A program made the position numbers and the translations under genes. Below are positions 16,848 to 25,323 of a DNA stretch of 64,000 bases, in pieces. The DNA comes from CAXXOK01 sp035353615 (GTDB taxonomy: Bacteria; Bacillota; Clostridia; Christensenellales; Aristaeellaceae), in the NCBI GenBank assembly GCA_035353615.1, contig DAOPZY010000002.1, positions 62,001 through 126,000 of the forward strand, in the 5' to 3' direction. Each line of letters opens with the position of its first letter. The stretch's first letter is position 1. The notes below the pieces were generated by a model. It saw only the letters and a program-made list of their open reading frames with translations, did no database searches and was not told the DNA's origin.

Positions 16848-18155
16848 CTATTCGCAGGAGGGGAGGTTCGCCGGGGTTTGCGGTTCCCGCTCCACGCCGG
16901 GCCGTTCGGTCAGCCAGCGCAGACTGTCGCTGAGCCGCGCCCACAGGATGCCGCCAGACAGGGCGACGCCGCCGCAGGCCCAACCCATGACGCTGCGGAA
17001 AAAGCGGATGCGCACAAGCTCCGGGCTGCGCAGTTCCAGCACCGCCGCCTGCTTTTGCCACACGTTCCAAAACACGGTGGAAATATCCTTGGGTTCCACC
17101 AGCACGGCGGGAATCCACTCCGGAAAGGTGTACACCGGCTCCACAAACAGCACAAACAGCTGGGCGAATAAAAAGGCGCACGCCGCATAGCCAAGGCACA
17201 GCAACGCCGCGCGCCAGCCAAAGCGGGGCAACAGCCGCATCGCGTACTGTTCCCGAAGCCGCATGCGGTAATCCGCATACATCGCCGAAGCCCTCGCGTT
17301 CAGCACCCTCAGGGCAAACAAGATGGCGATCAGCCCAAAAGCGCAGCCTACCACCCGAAAAGGCAGCGACGCGTTCATGGTTTCCTTGGCTAAACTCACG
17401 CAGGTGCCCGACGCGCTCAGGCTCGCGGTCGCGGTTTCAAACGCGCCCCACCCGCCCGCGTTTGGCAGCGGTACGGTTTCCACGCACAGGGCGGTCATCG
17501 TCTGCGCGCTGTTTTCGGCGGCGCGGTAAGGCACATACAGCGTATACTCCTGCCGGTCGCCCACGCGCTTCCAATCGTTGAGGATGCCCACAATGCGGTA
17601 TTTTTCATCCCCCAGCAGGAGGTAACGGTCCAGCGGCTCGGCATAGTTAAACAGCGCCACGGCCAGCTTTTCATCCACCATGGCGACGCGGTCGCCGCGC
17701 TGCAATTCCTCCGCGTAAATCAGGCGGCCGGATTTGAGCGTCAGCGGTTTAACGGTATAGGCCAGCTCGTCAATCGCTTCCAGCCGCGCGGTTACAGCGG
17801 TGGCGTTATCCATTTTGGCAATCACCGAAGCCCCGTCCGCCACGGCGTACAGCGACGCGGGCTGGCAAGCGCCGTCCAGCTGCTCGTTCAAAGCGTCCAT
17901 CCCCAGCCGCGCCTGACGCAAGCCGTCGTTCGTGAGCGTGGTCGCGTTGGCATTGGTATCGTCGGCGGTTTGCGTATCGGTTGCGTCCGAATTGCTGCCG
18001 GCGCTGGAAGCGCTCGGCGCGGGCGCGGGCCAGAGAAACTGAAAGTGCCCGGGAATCGCGCTCAGCGAATACAGCGCATACCCCGCAAGCGCCAGCGATA
18101 AAAGCAGCGCCACGCCCGCCGCCCTGAGCCGGTTGCGTTTCAATATGGCATGCAT
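16848..18155 (-). CDS. MacB/FtsX-like ABC transporter permease
   Basis: The 435-residue protein has the MacB-type layout: one N-terminal membrane segment (about 13-32), an extracellular domain (about 33-262), then three membrane segments (about 266-284, 315-337, 388-405). The extracellular domain contains GDRVAMVDEKLAVALF and YRIVGILNDW, as in the MacB periplasmic core. A Ser/Thr/Asp-rich linker (45-75) is unusual. It starts 12 bp after the adaptor gene and closes a four-gene minus-strand run. Such permeases need a cytosolic ATPase, but none is encoded next to it. The substrate is unknown. Confidence 0.72.
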   Translation of the reverse strand: MHAILKRNRLRAAGVALLLSLALAGYALYSLSAIPGHFQFLWPAPAPSASSAGSNSDATDTQTADDTNANATTLTNDGLRQARLGMDALNEQLDGACQPASLYAVADGASVIAKMDNATAVTARLEAIDELAYTVKPLTLKSGRLIYAEELQRGDRVAMVDEKLAVALFNYAEPLDRYLLLGDEKYRIVGILNDWKRVGDRQEYTLYVPYRAAENSAQTMTALCVETVPLPNAGGWGAFETATASLSASGTCVSLAKETMNASLPFRVVGCAFGLIAILFALRVLNARASAMYADYRMRLREQYAMRLLPRFGWRAALLCLGYAACAFLFAQLFVLFVEPVYTFPEWIPAVLVEPKDISTVFWNVWQKQAAVLELRSPELVRIRFFRSVMGWACGGVALSGGILWARLSDSLRWLTERPGVEREPQTPANLPSCE

Positions 18156-18167
18156 GGCATATCTCCC

Positions 18168-19532
18168 TTATTCCACATACTCCATCACAGGCTTTCCGTC
18201 CTCCACGGTGCGGTCGGCGCGCTCAATGATCTGCTGATAACCCAAATCCTCCTGTATGCTCACGGCCTTGTCCCCGCGGTCGATCACGGTAACGGTTGTT
18301 TTTTTGGCTACCATGCCGCCGCTGGAGAGGAACCCGCCGCCCGAATAATCCACCACGAAGATATAATCGTTCCCTTCGCCTTCGCTGCGCAGCGCGCTGG
18401 CCGGGATGAGGGTCGCGTTCTTTTTGGAGCGGAACACAATATTCGCGTCCACCGAGCCGCTGCTGATAAGCTTGGACATGCCGCCGGCATTTTTCAAAAT
18501 ATCGTCCGTCAGCTCCATTTCGGCATACTTGCGACCGTCGGTATCGTCCACCACGCCGGTCACCTTGGTTTTGAAGGTGTCATAATCGCCTTCCACCTCG
18601 ACCTTCGCGCCTTCGGTTACTTCTTTTTTCAGGTCGGTAATGTCCGCGCGCAGCACGGGCACGTCCTCTTTTTTGGCGATGGTATAGGCGGAAAGCTTGC
18701 CGTCGTAGGTGGAGTTTTCCTTCACATCCATAGCCACGATATAGCCGGCGCTGTCCGCCTTGACGGTGGCAAAGGTCTGCTTGGCTTCCAGAAGCTTGAC
18801 CATATCGTTGCTGTAATCGTGCATATCCTTGATGATCGCGTTGCGGTCGTTGATATACTTAAAAACCGCGTCCGTAACCTTGAGCTTGGCGTTTTCGTAG
18901 CTTTGATAAAACGCGTCGCGCGCGGTGTTGAAGGTTTCCTTGGCCGTGGCCGCCTTAGCGATCGTGCCCATCACGTTGTCGCTGGCGTTCTTTTGCCGCG
19001 CGATGGCCGCCCATGTTTCCTGATCGAAGGTCAGGTCGATCCCTTCGGCGGCGGCGGCGAGGCGCGCGTCGCTTTCGGCGGTGGTCAGGGCGTCCTGAGC
19101 GTCCAGCATGGTATCGTACAGGTCGTTGCGCTGGCTCTGCTTGCTGGATTTGCGGTTGGCAATGTCCAGATCAATCAGCTTTTGAGCGCTCTCCGTGTAT
19201 TTATCGCGCAGGTCCTTCTCCTTGGTATCGTAATCGTTCACGCTGGCGGTAAAAAGCGTGTCCCCCGCTTCCACGTAAAGGCCCGGGCTTACGTACACCT
19301 TATCCACCGTGATGGGGTAGTCCACGGCCTTGTTGAGGGTCACCTCGGTTTTGACCGGAAAATACGGCGACGCGCTGACCGAGATTTTCTGTTCAATCCG
19401 CCCGGTGGTCGCCTGCACCAGCTTCACCTTGGGCGTGGTGATGGTTTGGATGGTTTTGGAAAAGTACATGCACAGCGCCACGATCAGCGCGAGGATCAGC
19501 AGTCCCTTGAGCGCCTTGCCCTTTTTGGTCAT
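18168..19532 (-). CDS. Membrane-fusion (HlyD/MacA-like) adaptor protein
   Basis: The 454-residue protein has one N-terminal membrane anchor (about 9-24) and an extracellular body. Residues 36-100 look like the first half of a biotinyl-lipoyl domain (VDKVYVSPGLYVEAGDTLF). A long alpha-helical hairpin rich in Lys, Asp and Ala follows (about 105-255), and the second half resumes at FATVKADSAGYIVAMDV. The C-terminal part is beta-barrel-like, with ATLIPASALRSEGEGNDYIFVV. This is the YknX/MacA type that pairs with MacB-like permeases, and the permease gene starts 12 bp later. The ribosome binding site precedes ATG 19532. Confidence 0.85.
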   Translation of the reverse strand: MTKKGKALKGLLILALIVALCMYFSKTIQTITTPKVKLVQATTGRIEQKISVSASPYFPVKTEVTLNKAVDYPITVDKVYVSPGLYVEAGDTLFTASVNDYDTKEKDLRDKYTESAQKLIDLDIANRKSSKQSQRNDLYDTMLDAQDALTTAESDARLAAAAEGIDLTFDQETWAAIARQKNASDNVMGTIAKAATAKETFNTARDAFYQSYENAKLKVTDAVFKYINDRNAIIKDMHDYSNDMVKLLEAKQTFATVKADSAGYIVAMDVKENSTYDGKLSAYTIAKKEDVPVLRADITDLKKEVTEGAKVEVEGDYDTFKTKVTGVVDDTDGRKYAEMELTDDILKNAGGMSKLISSGSVDANIVFRSKKNATLIPASALRSEGEGNDYIFVVDYSGGGFLSSGGMVAKKTTVTVIDRGDKAVSIQEDLGYQQIIERADRTVEDGKPVMEYVE

Positions 19533-19556
19533 ATGGTCGGCCTCCCGTGATCGACG

Positions 19557-20597
19557 TTATTTCAATTCGCTGAGCTGTACGCCCAGGAGAATGTCATCCT
19601 GAAAATAGATATAGACCAGCAGCATCGGCAGCAGGTACAGCGCCGCGCCTGCAAACGCGACAGCCGCGCTGTCCTCGTTCATCTGGTTGAACATGACGCT
19701 CAACGGTTGCAGGTTTGCGTCCGTCAGGTACACCAGCGGCTGTTCCACCAGGTTCCAGCAGTCCGCGAAGGAAAGCGCCGCCGCGGCCCCCAGGATCGGC
19801 CGGCACACCGGCAGCACAACGTGCACAAACGTGCGCATTGTGCCCGCGCCGTCCATCTGCCCGGCTTCAATGATCTCGTTTGGGATGCCGATCATAAACT
19901 GCCGCAGCAGAAAGATGTAGAACGGGGAAAAGATCATCGGCAGGATAATGGCCCACACGGTGTTGAGCAGCCCCAAGGCTCGCAACGTCATCACGCTGGG
20001 CGCCATGGTTACCTGAAAGGGCAGCAGCATCAGCATCAGCACCAGAAAAAACAGCGTATCCCTCCCCTTGAAGGCAAACCGGCTGAGCGCGTAGGCCGTC
20101 ATGGGGATCACAAGCGCCTGCCCCAGCAGGATGGCCGCGCCGTACAGGGCGCTGTTCACAAACAGGTTCAGGTATTGCGGCTCCTCAATCAGGATGGTGT
20201 AATACTGCCGGAGGCTGACCACCGTGGGCGAAAAGAGCACATCCAGCCATTTGGTATCGTCGTAGCGGTTTCGCAGGCCCAGATAGGCGCTGATTTCCCC
20301 CTTGGGAAAAAACGAGTAGAGGAAGGTGAACACGATGGGCAACAGCATCAGCGCCGCGATCAGCCCCAGCAAAAGCACCGCCAGCGGCCGGCTGTGGCGG
20401 AAAGCCCGCATGGCGCGGTGCGCCCGCGTTTTGCGCCGGTTGCGGTTGCGGCCGGGAATGTCCAGAAACTGAATCGGTTTGGTCGGCTGGGGCACAGGTT
20501 CCGGCGTAAAACCGTACTCCAGCGTCGGGTCCGGCCCTGCGATGGGCGGGATCACTTCGCCGCGCACAGCGGCGGTCACGGCGTTTATCTCGGTCAT
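19557..20597 (-). CDS. Carbohydrate ABC transporter permease (MalG type)
   Basis: This 346-residue inner-membrane permease of the binding-protein-dependent family has the EAA loop EIIEAGQMDGAGTMRTFVHV and six hydrophobic segments. An extra N-terminal cytoplasmic tail of about 70 residues, rich in Pro and Arg, is longer than usual. It overlaps the MalF-type gene by ATGA (20594-20597) and is 24 bp from the adaptor gene, so all four genes are probably one transcript. It should import a sugar or glycoside with the MalF partner and a binding protein. No ATPase gene is adjacent, so a shared MsmX/UgpC-like ATPase elsewhere is likely. Confidence 0.9.
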   Translation of the reverse strand: MTEINAVTAAVRGEVIPPIAGPDPTLEYGFTPEPVPQPTKPIQFLDIPGRNRNRRKTRAHRAMRAFRHSRPLAVLLLGLIAALMLLPIVFTFLYSFFPKGEISAYLGLRNRYDDTKWLDVLFSPTVVSLRQYYTILIEEPQYLNLFVNSALYGAAILLGQALVIPMTAYALSRFAFKGRDTLFFLVLMLMLLPFQVTMAPSVMTLRALGLLNTVWAIILPMIFSPFYIFLLRQFMIGIPNEIIEAGQMDGAGTMRTFVHVVLPVCRPILGAAAALSFADCWNLVEQPLVYLTDANLQPLSVMFNQMNEDSAAVAFAGAALYLLPMLLVYIYFQDDILLGVQLSELK

Positions 20598-21451
20598 GCG
20601 GCGGTATCCCCCTGGCGTACAGATTTTGTGCGGTACAGAATCAGGAACAGCAGGATCACGATCACCGCGAAGCTGTACGCGGCGGTGGTTACATCCTGAT
20701 AATCGAGCTTGGAGAATTTGTTGTTCATATAATGCTGAAGGGTGTAGACGCTTTCGTCCGGATAGGCCCCGCCGATTACATAGACTTCCTTGAAGATTTT
20801 GAAAGCGTTGACCATCGCCAGCACAAACACCAGAAACGCCGTGGGCAAAATTTGAGGCAGCGTGATGGAAAACTGCCGCCGGAAAAAGCCCGCGCCTTCC
20901 AACGCCGCGTATTCGTAAAGCGATTCAGGCACAGCTTGCAGCGCCGCCGTAAAAATGACCACGCTGAAGCCGAGGTTTTTCCAAATATAAAGCAGCACAA
21001 TGGGCACGCGCAGTTGCGCGCCTTCCAGCCAGAACACCCGGCCAAAACCGAGCGCCACCACAAAGCGGTTGACCACCCCGCCGTAATCGAACATCAGCAG
21101 CCAGATGATGAGCATAGCCGAGCTGGGCATCAGGTAGGGCATCAGCAGGGCGTTGCGGAAAAAGCCGTCGCCGGTCACGCGTTTGCGAAGCATACTCGCC
21201 AGCAGAAAGGAAAGCACAAAAATCACCGGCGCGCACAACACGGAAAGCTCCAGCGTGTTTTTAAGCCCCAGCTGAAAAATCTCGTTTTGCCATACATCCA
21301 AATAGTTTTGAAACCCAACGAATTTGTTGTCGATGGTGCCGTCGGTCAGGCTGAACCACACGCCCCAGAAAAACGGGACAAAATAAAAGGCGAGCAGTCC
21401 CAGCAGCCCGGGCGCAAGGTAGAGCCAGACGGTTTTTTTACGGGTAAACAC
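20594..21451 (-). CDS. Carbohydrate ABC transporter permease (MalF type)
   Basis: The 285-residue membrane protein has six hydrophobic segments and begins with LYLAPGLLGLLAFYFVPFFW, typical of UgpA/MalF-like permeases of Gram-positive bacteria. The EAA loop reads EYAALEGAGFFRRQFSITLP. It is the first gene of the four-gene minus-strand run MalF-MalG-adaptor-MacB-like permease and lies divergently from the VOC gene. I could not place a convincing promoter in the 300 bp upstream. Confidence 0.92.
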   Translation of the reverse strand: MFTRKKTVWLYLAPGLLGLLAFYFVPFFWGVWFSLTDGTIDNKFVGFQNYLDVWQNEIFQLGLKNTLELSVLCAPVIFVLSFLLASMLRKRVTGDGFFRNALLMPYLMPSSAMLIIWLLMFDYGGVVNRFVVALGFGRVFWLEGAQLRVPIVLLYIWKNLGFSVVIFTAALQAVPESLYEYAALEGAGFFRRQFSITLPQILPTAFLVFVLAMVNAFKIFKEVYVIGGAYPDESVYTLQHYMNNKFSKLDYQDVTTAAYSFAVIVILLFLILYRTKSVRQGDTAA

Positions 21452-21629
21452 GATGGCCTCCTCCAGCAGGTTTTCCTGTGCGGAAAACCAATTTTGCAGG
21501 CAGAAAATGGCTGTAACATCCCGCCTATCTTACCACAGGATGGTGCAAAGGGCAACCAAACGCAGCCATAGGAAAAACGTACCGCAGGCAAGTTTTCTTC
21601 CCTGTAACAAAGAATCTGCGGCGCGAAGA

Positions 21630-21638
21630 TGGTATAAT
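21630..21638 (+). promoter_or_regulatory. Extended -10 promoter of the VOC gene
   Basis: TGGTATAAT is a perfect -10 with a TGn extension. No good -35 hexamer is seen 16-18 bp upstream, as is tolerated with extended -10 elements. The leader before the VOC start is about 110 nt. Confidence 0.6.
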
Positions 21639-21755
21639 CAGGTCACAGGGAGTCGGCGGCCTCCATCGCGGCGGAAGCGGCAGTCCGGATCAGGGGCGCG
21701 CGGCATGGGGCTGCGCTTTGCTCCCGTACCAAACAAACAGTGGGAGGCGCTTCAA

Positions 21756-22166
21756 ATGCCAATGGAACCTACGCAGGGTTTCTTCTCCATTCCCCTGGAC
21801 GCGGTGGTTTTGGAGTGCCCGGATGTGCAGGCTCTGTCCGATTTTTACCTGCGCATGCTGGGCTGGCGGCGGCATTACGGCGAGCAGGGCGAGTGGGCGG
21901 ACATTGTTTCGCCCTCAGGCGGTGTCAAGATCGCCTTTCAGCTAAACCCGGATTACGCGCCGCCCGTGTGGCCGGACGAGCCGGGCGCGCAGCAGCAGAT
22001 GGCGCATCTGGATTTTACCGTGGCCGATGCGGCCCAAATGGCCGCCGCTGTACAGCGCGCGCTGGGTTGCGGGGCCGTGTTGGCTCCCGCGCAGTATGGG
22101 CAGGAAAAGTGGGTCACGCTGATCGACCCGGCCGGGCATCCGTTTTGTTTTGTGATCTGGGACTGA
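21756..22166 (+). CDS. VOC (glyoxalase/bleomycin-resistance fold) protein
   Basis: The 136-residue protein shows the two beta-alpha-beta-beta-beta halves of the vicinal oxygen chelate fold: LDAVVLECPDVQALSDFYLR at the start, MAHLDFTVADAAQM in the middle and VTLIDPAGHPFCFVIW at the end. Members include glyoxalases, dioxygenases and drug-binding proteins; this one resembles the unassigned single-domain type. Start ATG 21756 follows GTGGGAGG by about 8 nt; the frame is open further upstream but crosses the promoter. It is the only plus-strand gene inside the transporter region. Confidence 0.82.
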   Translation: MPMEPTQGFFSIPLDAVVLECPDVQALSDFYLRMLGWRRHYGEQGEWADIVSPSGGVKIAFQLNPDYAPPVWPDEPGAQQQMAHLDFTVADAAQMAAAVQRALGCGAVLAPAQYGQEKWVTLIDPAGHPFCFVIWD

Positions 22167-22280
22167 CATTGATGTGGGAGGCCGTAATCGCGCTCCCGCC
22201 GTGGCGCAGATGGGTCAGGGGGTGAAGCCCATACGGGGCATCCCCGCGCCACGGAGGCGCATTGCAGAATGGTTATTCAA

Positions 22281-22314
22281 CGCGCACCATGGGCCGCAGG
22301 CATCATGGTGCGCG
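22281..22314. other. Perfect 11-bp hairpin downstream of the VOC gene
   Basis: CGCGCACCATG pairs with CATGGTGCGCG across a 12-nt loop; flanking TTCAA and TTGAA extend the stem after a 2-nt bulge. There is no T-run. It precedes the terminator at 22346. Confidence 0.5.
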
Positions 22315-22345
22315 GATTGAACGCTTATGGGTTGGGGGTAAATCT

Positions 22346-22380
22346 GCGCCGCCCGGCAAGGATGTCGGGCGGCGCTTGTG
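22346..22380 (+). terminator. Intrinsic terminator of the VOC gene
   Basis: GCGCCGCCCG pairs perfectly with CGGGCGGCGC over 10 bp across a 10-nt loop, and TTGTGTTT follows. Confidence 0.65.
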
Positions 22381-22396
22381 TTTAGGAATATGCGGC

Positions 22397-22753
22397 AATG
22401 CGCTATTGCCGCTCGCCTCATAGCCCTTCGGGCTGTTCGCTCGCTGATTGGCTACACGCTGCGGCGTTAGGCTTGGGGCTCTGCCCCAAACCCTGCCAAG
22501 GGTTTCACCCTTGGAACCTGACAAGGGCTTTGCCCTTGACCCGGTTCCGCTGCGGCGGGGGCTATGAGTTCTGCCCGCTTGCCTTGACAATGCGCTATTG
22601 CCGCTCGCCTCATAGCCCTTCGGGCTGTTCGCTCGCTGATTGGCTACACGCTGCGGCGTTAGGCTTGGGGCTCTGCCCCAAACCCTGCCAAGGGTTTCAC
22701 CCTTGGAACCTGACAAGGGCTTTGCCCTTGACCCGGTTCCGCTGCGGCGGGGG
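22397..22753 (+). repeat. Dispersed repeat, nearly identical direct pair (192-bp step)
   Basis: Copies at 22397-22561 and 22589-22753 are almost identical and sit exactly 192 bp apart. Each contains AGCCCTTCGGGCT, TTGGGGCTCTGCCCCAA, CCAAGGGTTTCACCCTTGG and CAAGGGCTTTGCCCTTG hairpins and ends GTTCCGCTGCGGCGGGGG. They lie between the VOC terminator and the 3' end of the solute-binding gene. Confidence 0.9.
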
Positions 22754-22773
22754 CTATGAGTTCTTCCTGTTTG

Positions 22774-25086
22774 TTACTGGTTTTCCAGCGCCATCATCCG
22801 CGCGCGCTTATCCATTTCCATCAGGAACTGATCCTGCGTCTGCGTGCCGGAAATGTACTGCAGAATCAGCGTGTTCAGCTCATTTTGCCCTTCCTTGTCG
22901 GAGCTGTACAGCACGCTTTGCTGGCACACCGCCAATAACGGCGATACCACGTTGCGGAAACGCTCAATCTGCTCCGCGGTGACCGAATACTTATGATCCT
23001 CCACCGTTTGAAGCTGAGCTTCAAGCTGAGTCAGCTGATCCTGAATGCCGGCTTTATGGCTGTCATCCGCCGCGTCCAGCAACGCCTGCTGCTTGGCGAT
23101 TTCGTCGTTCACGGCTTTCAGGCTGCTTTCGTAATTTTTGTCCACACGCGGCTCGTTATCTTCCGGGTTCAGGACGATGGCGCTGCTGTCGTCCAGGTTA
23201 TCCAGATAGTTGCACAGGTACTTGACCGCGTCATCCTTCCGGGTGGATTTGGGGTTGATAACCAGCACGCTGAGGTTTGCGCCCAGCACCGGCTTCGTGT
23301 CCGGCGTGAGGGACAAAATCAGCGGGGTCACATCATCGTATTGGCTGCTGAAGGTGGTCAGCGGCATATACACGCTGAACAGCGAAGGCTTGCTCGCGTA
23401 ATCCGCCGCGTCGGAATTATCGTTATCCGCCAATTCCTGAAAATCAATCGCTTCATAAGCCGTCAGGATTTCCCGGCACATATCGGTGTCAAATTCCGTT
23501 TTGCCGCCCAGCTCCGCCTGGCAGTAGGTGATGTAGTTATCCAGCATCAGGCTGAACAGCATGGTTTTCAGGTTATCCCCGCCCATATCGAACAGGCGCA
23601 AATCGGGGTGATCCTCACCGTAATCGGCGGTGTAGTTAGCCAGAAAATCATAGAAGTCAATCAGGTTGGTCGGTAAATCCGCCTCGGTAAGCCCCAGCGC
23701 TTCCCACTGCTCCATGTTGACCCCATAGGTGAACGCGGTGGAGTTGACCGGCACGCCGTACAGCTTGCCATCCACGGTTACGCCGTCCACAAAGCGCTTG
23801 TCCAGCTTAGCCACGCGTTCGGTAATTTCCGGGTAGGCGCTCAGGTCGGTGCAGTAGCCTTTGGCGATCAGCTTTTCCACCGGCATATAGCTCATAATCA
23901 TCAAGAGCACATCATACGCGTCGTTTGTGCTCACCATGGCGTTGGCGATGGCCTCAATATCGCTGGTATAATCCGTGGCCACCTCAGTGGGGATGTCGGG
24001 ATAGTTTTTGGCAAACGATTTATGCGCGTCGGAGCCGAACTCCCCAAAGATGCGCAACGCGCCGTTCTTGACCGATTCGGTATCCAGCGCGTAAATTGTG
24101 CGTCCGGTGCTATCCCCCATCACGTAATAACCGCCGTCCGCTAATACGGTTGAAACCCCGCCGCTCAGGTTGCCCAGCATCCCTTCGCCCGTGTAGGCGG
24201 AGGTGCGCGTTTCACCCGTTGCAACTGTCATACCCTCTACGCGGCTGCCGGAAATGTAATACGCCGTATCGTTAGCCGCGCTGTACACCAGTCCGCTGAT
24301 CGCGTACCCGCCCAGCACGCCGTCCGCTTTGATCTCCCCCAGCGGGGCAAGCGTATCGGTCGCCGGGTCAAAGGTGCCGTAGCCGCTCGCGGGAATGGAC
24401 CCGCTGGACGAAGCGGTGTAGAGCGCCGCCATGTCAAACGTGCGCGCCAGCAGCAGCCCGTCTTTGTAAGGGCAAAGGTTTTGCACATTGGCGGCCGCAT
24501 ATGTTTTGGCCTCGCCGGTGCTCAGGTTAAAAGACCGCACGGTCGTTGCGGCGGAACCGGCCGCGTCGTCACGGGTTACCAGGTATAACGCGCCGTTTTG
24601 CGCGCAATGGTCCAGCACCGTGAGCAGCCCTTCGCCGCCCGCGCTAGCCAGCGTTTTGGAATCCAGCGTTACGCCTGTGGCCACGGGGGCAAACGCGCCG
24701 GTGCTGTCCAGCAGGGCGTAAACCGCGCCTGTCGGGGTGCACAGGCCATACAGGGCGCCCTGATCCACAAACAGCAGGTCCGCAGGCACCAGCCCGGCCT
24801 CCGCCTGCGCAAGCGCCGCGTTCACATCCTCGGCGCTGCCATACCCGGCGCTGCAAAACACGGCCCCAAGCTCCGTTTCCGCCTTGGTTGCAGGGTCGGT
24901 CAGCGTGAGGCGGCCGCTTTGGTACAGCGTATACAGCGCCCCGCCCACGGAAGCCAGCGAAGCCACGCCCGTGTCGGCGCTCTGCCCAACGGATCCGCTG
25001 GAAACCGTGACCGTAGCGGTAGCCAGCGCGCCCGATGCGCTGACCAGCATGCACAGCGTTAACACAAGAGAAATCCACTTCTTCAA
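22774..25086 (-). CDS. Large extracellular solute-binding protein with propeller-like N-terminal half
   Basis: The 770 residues are about twice the usual size of a family 1 sugar-binding protein. A Sec signal peptide (about 1-23) has no lipobox. Residues 25-338 contain repeated short beta motifs of the kind GALYTLYQSG, GALYGLCTPTG, GALYLVTRDD and TAYYISGS, suggesting a beta-propeller. Residues 340-650 resemble a solute-binding fold (ALRIFGEFGSDAHKSFAKN, then KLYGVPVNSTAFTYGVN). Residues about 650-720 are a charged coiled coil. The start is TTG 25086 with AAAGGATGATC upstream. It probably serves the MalFG-type permeases 1.3 kb downstream and is a paralogue of the gene at 25324-27612. Confidence 0.8.
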   Translation of the reverse strand: MKKWISLVLTLCMLVSASGALATATVTVSSGSVGQSADTGVASLASVGGALYTLYQSGRLTLTDPATKAETELGAVFCSAGYGSAEDVNAALAQAEAGLVPADLLFVDQGALYGLCTPTGAVYALLDSTGAFAPVATGVTLDSKTLASAGGEGLLTVLDHCAQNGALYLVTRDDAAGSAATTVRSFNLSTGEAKTYAAANVQNLCPYKDGLLLARTFDMAALYTASSSGSIPASGYGTFDPATDTLAPLGEIKADGVLGGYAISGLVYSAANDTAYYISGSRVEGMTVATGETRTSAYTGEGMLGNLSGGVSTVLADGGYYVMGDSTGRTIYALDTESVKNGALRIFGEFGSDAHKSFAKNYPDIPTEVATDYTSDIEAIANAMVSTNDAYDVLLMIMSYMPVEKLIAKGYCTDLSAYPEITERVAKLDKRFVDGVTVDGKLYGVPVNSTAFTYGVNMEQWEALGLTEADLPTNLIDFYDFLANYTADYGEDHPDLRLFDMGGDNLKTMLFSLMLDNYITYCQAELGGKTEFDTDMCREILTAYEAIDFQELADNDNSDAADYASKPSLFSVYMPLTTFSSQYDDVTPLILSLTPDTKPVLGANLSVLVINPKSTRKDDAVKYLCNYLDNLDDSSAIVLNPEDNEPRVDKNYESSLKAVNDEIAKQQALLDAADDSHKAGIQDQLTQLEAQLQTVEDHKYSVTAEQIERFRNVVSPLLAVCQQSVLYSSDKEGQNELNTLILQYISGTQTQDQFLMEMDKRARMMALENQ

Positions 25087-25138
25087 AAAAGATCATCCTT
25101 TCCCGTACTGTGATGGTTGTGTGAAGGAAGTCATTGGC

Positions 25139-25147
25139 ATTATAGCA
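25139..25147 (-). promoter_or_regulatory. Extended -10 promoter of the first large binding protein
   Basis: On the minus strand TGCTATAAT gives a consensus -10 with a TGn extension. The -35 region has no good hexamer, which suits an activator-dependent promoter. Three AACTGTC repeats begin 27 bp upstream. Confidence 0.65.
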
Positions 25148-25170
25148 CACAAGGGAGCCGCCGGGTTTTG

Positions 25171-25207
25171 AACTGTCTGTAAACAAACTGTCCGCGACCT
25201 AACTGTC
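25171..25207 (-). promoter_or_regulatory. Three exact AACTGTC (GACAGTT) direct repeats at 15-bp steps
   Basis: AACTGTC occurs at 25171, 25186 and 25201, exactly 15 bp apart, just upstream of the -35 position of the promoter at 25139. Spaced direct repeats at this place usually bind an activator on one face of the helix at about every one and a half turns. The regulator is unknown; the LacI-family protein at 34584 is an unlikely match because LacI sites are palindromes. Confidence 0.55.
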
Positions 25208-25225
25208 CGCTTCGCCGTTGCAAAC

Positions 25226-25271
25226 GACAGCGCAGGGGGGCGGTGCTGTCGCTCCGTCCCCCTGCGCTGTC
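25226..25271. other. Perfect 14-bp hairpin
   Basis: GACAGCGCAGGGGG pairs with CCCCCTGCGCTGTC across an 18-nt loop. It lies between the two binding-protein genes, close to the AACTGTC repeats, and has no T-run. Confidence 0.5.
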
Positions 25272-25288
25272 CTGTTTCACGCGGCGCG

Positions 25289-25312
25289 GGCCGCCCCGCA
25301 GTCGGGGCGGCC
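25289..25312 (-). terminator. Hairpin just after the second binding-protein gene
   Basis: GGCCGCCCCG pairs perfectly with CGGGGCGGCC across a 4-nt loop, 11 bp beyond the stop codon at 25324. No T-run follows on the minus strand, so it may work together with the hairpin at 25226-25271. Confidence 0.5.
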
Positions 25313-25323
25313 GTTTGGCGCGG

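Noticed and set aside
18150..19550. A 466-codon plus-strand frame
   Set aside because: It mirrors the adaptor gene on the other strand; its translation is rich in His, Gly, Val and Arg with no family resemblance. The same holds for the 484-codon frame at 25243-26697.
22398..22982. A 194-codon frame across the repeat pair and into the solute-binding gene
   Set aside because: The translation only repeats the dispersed element twice (RSPHSPSGCSLA motif) and then runs antisense through a real gene. The same false peptide appears at every repeat copy.
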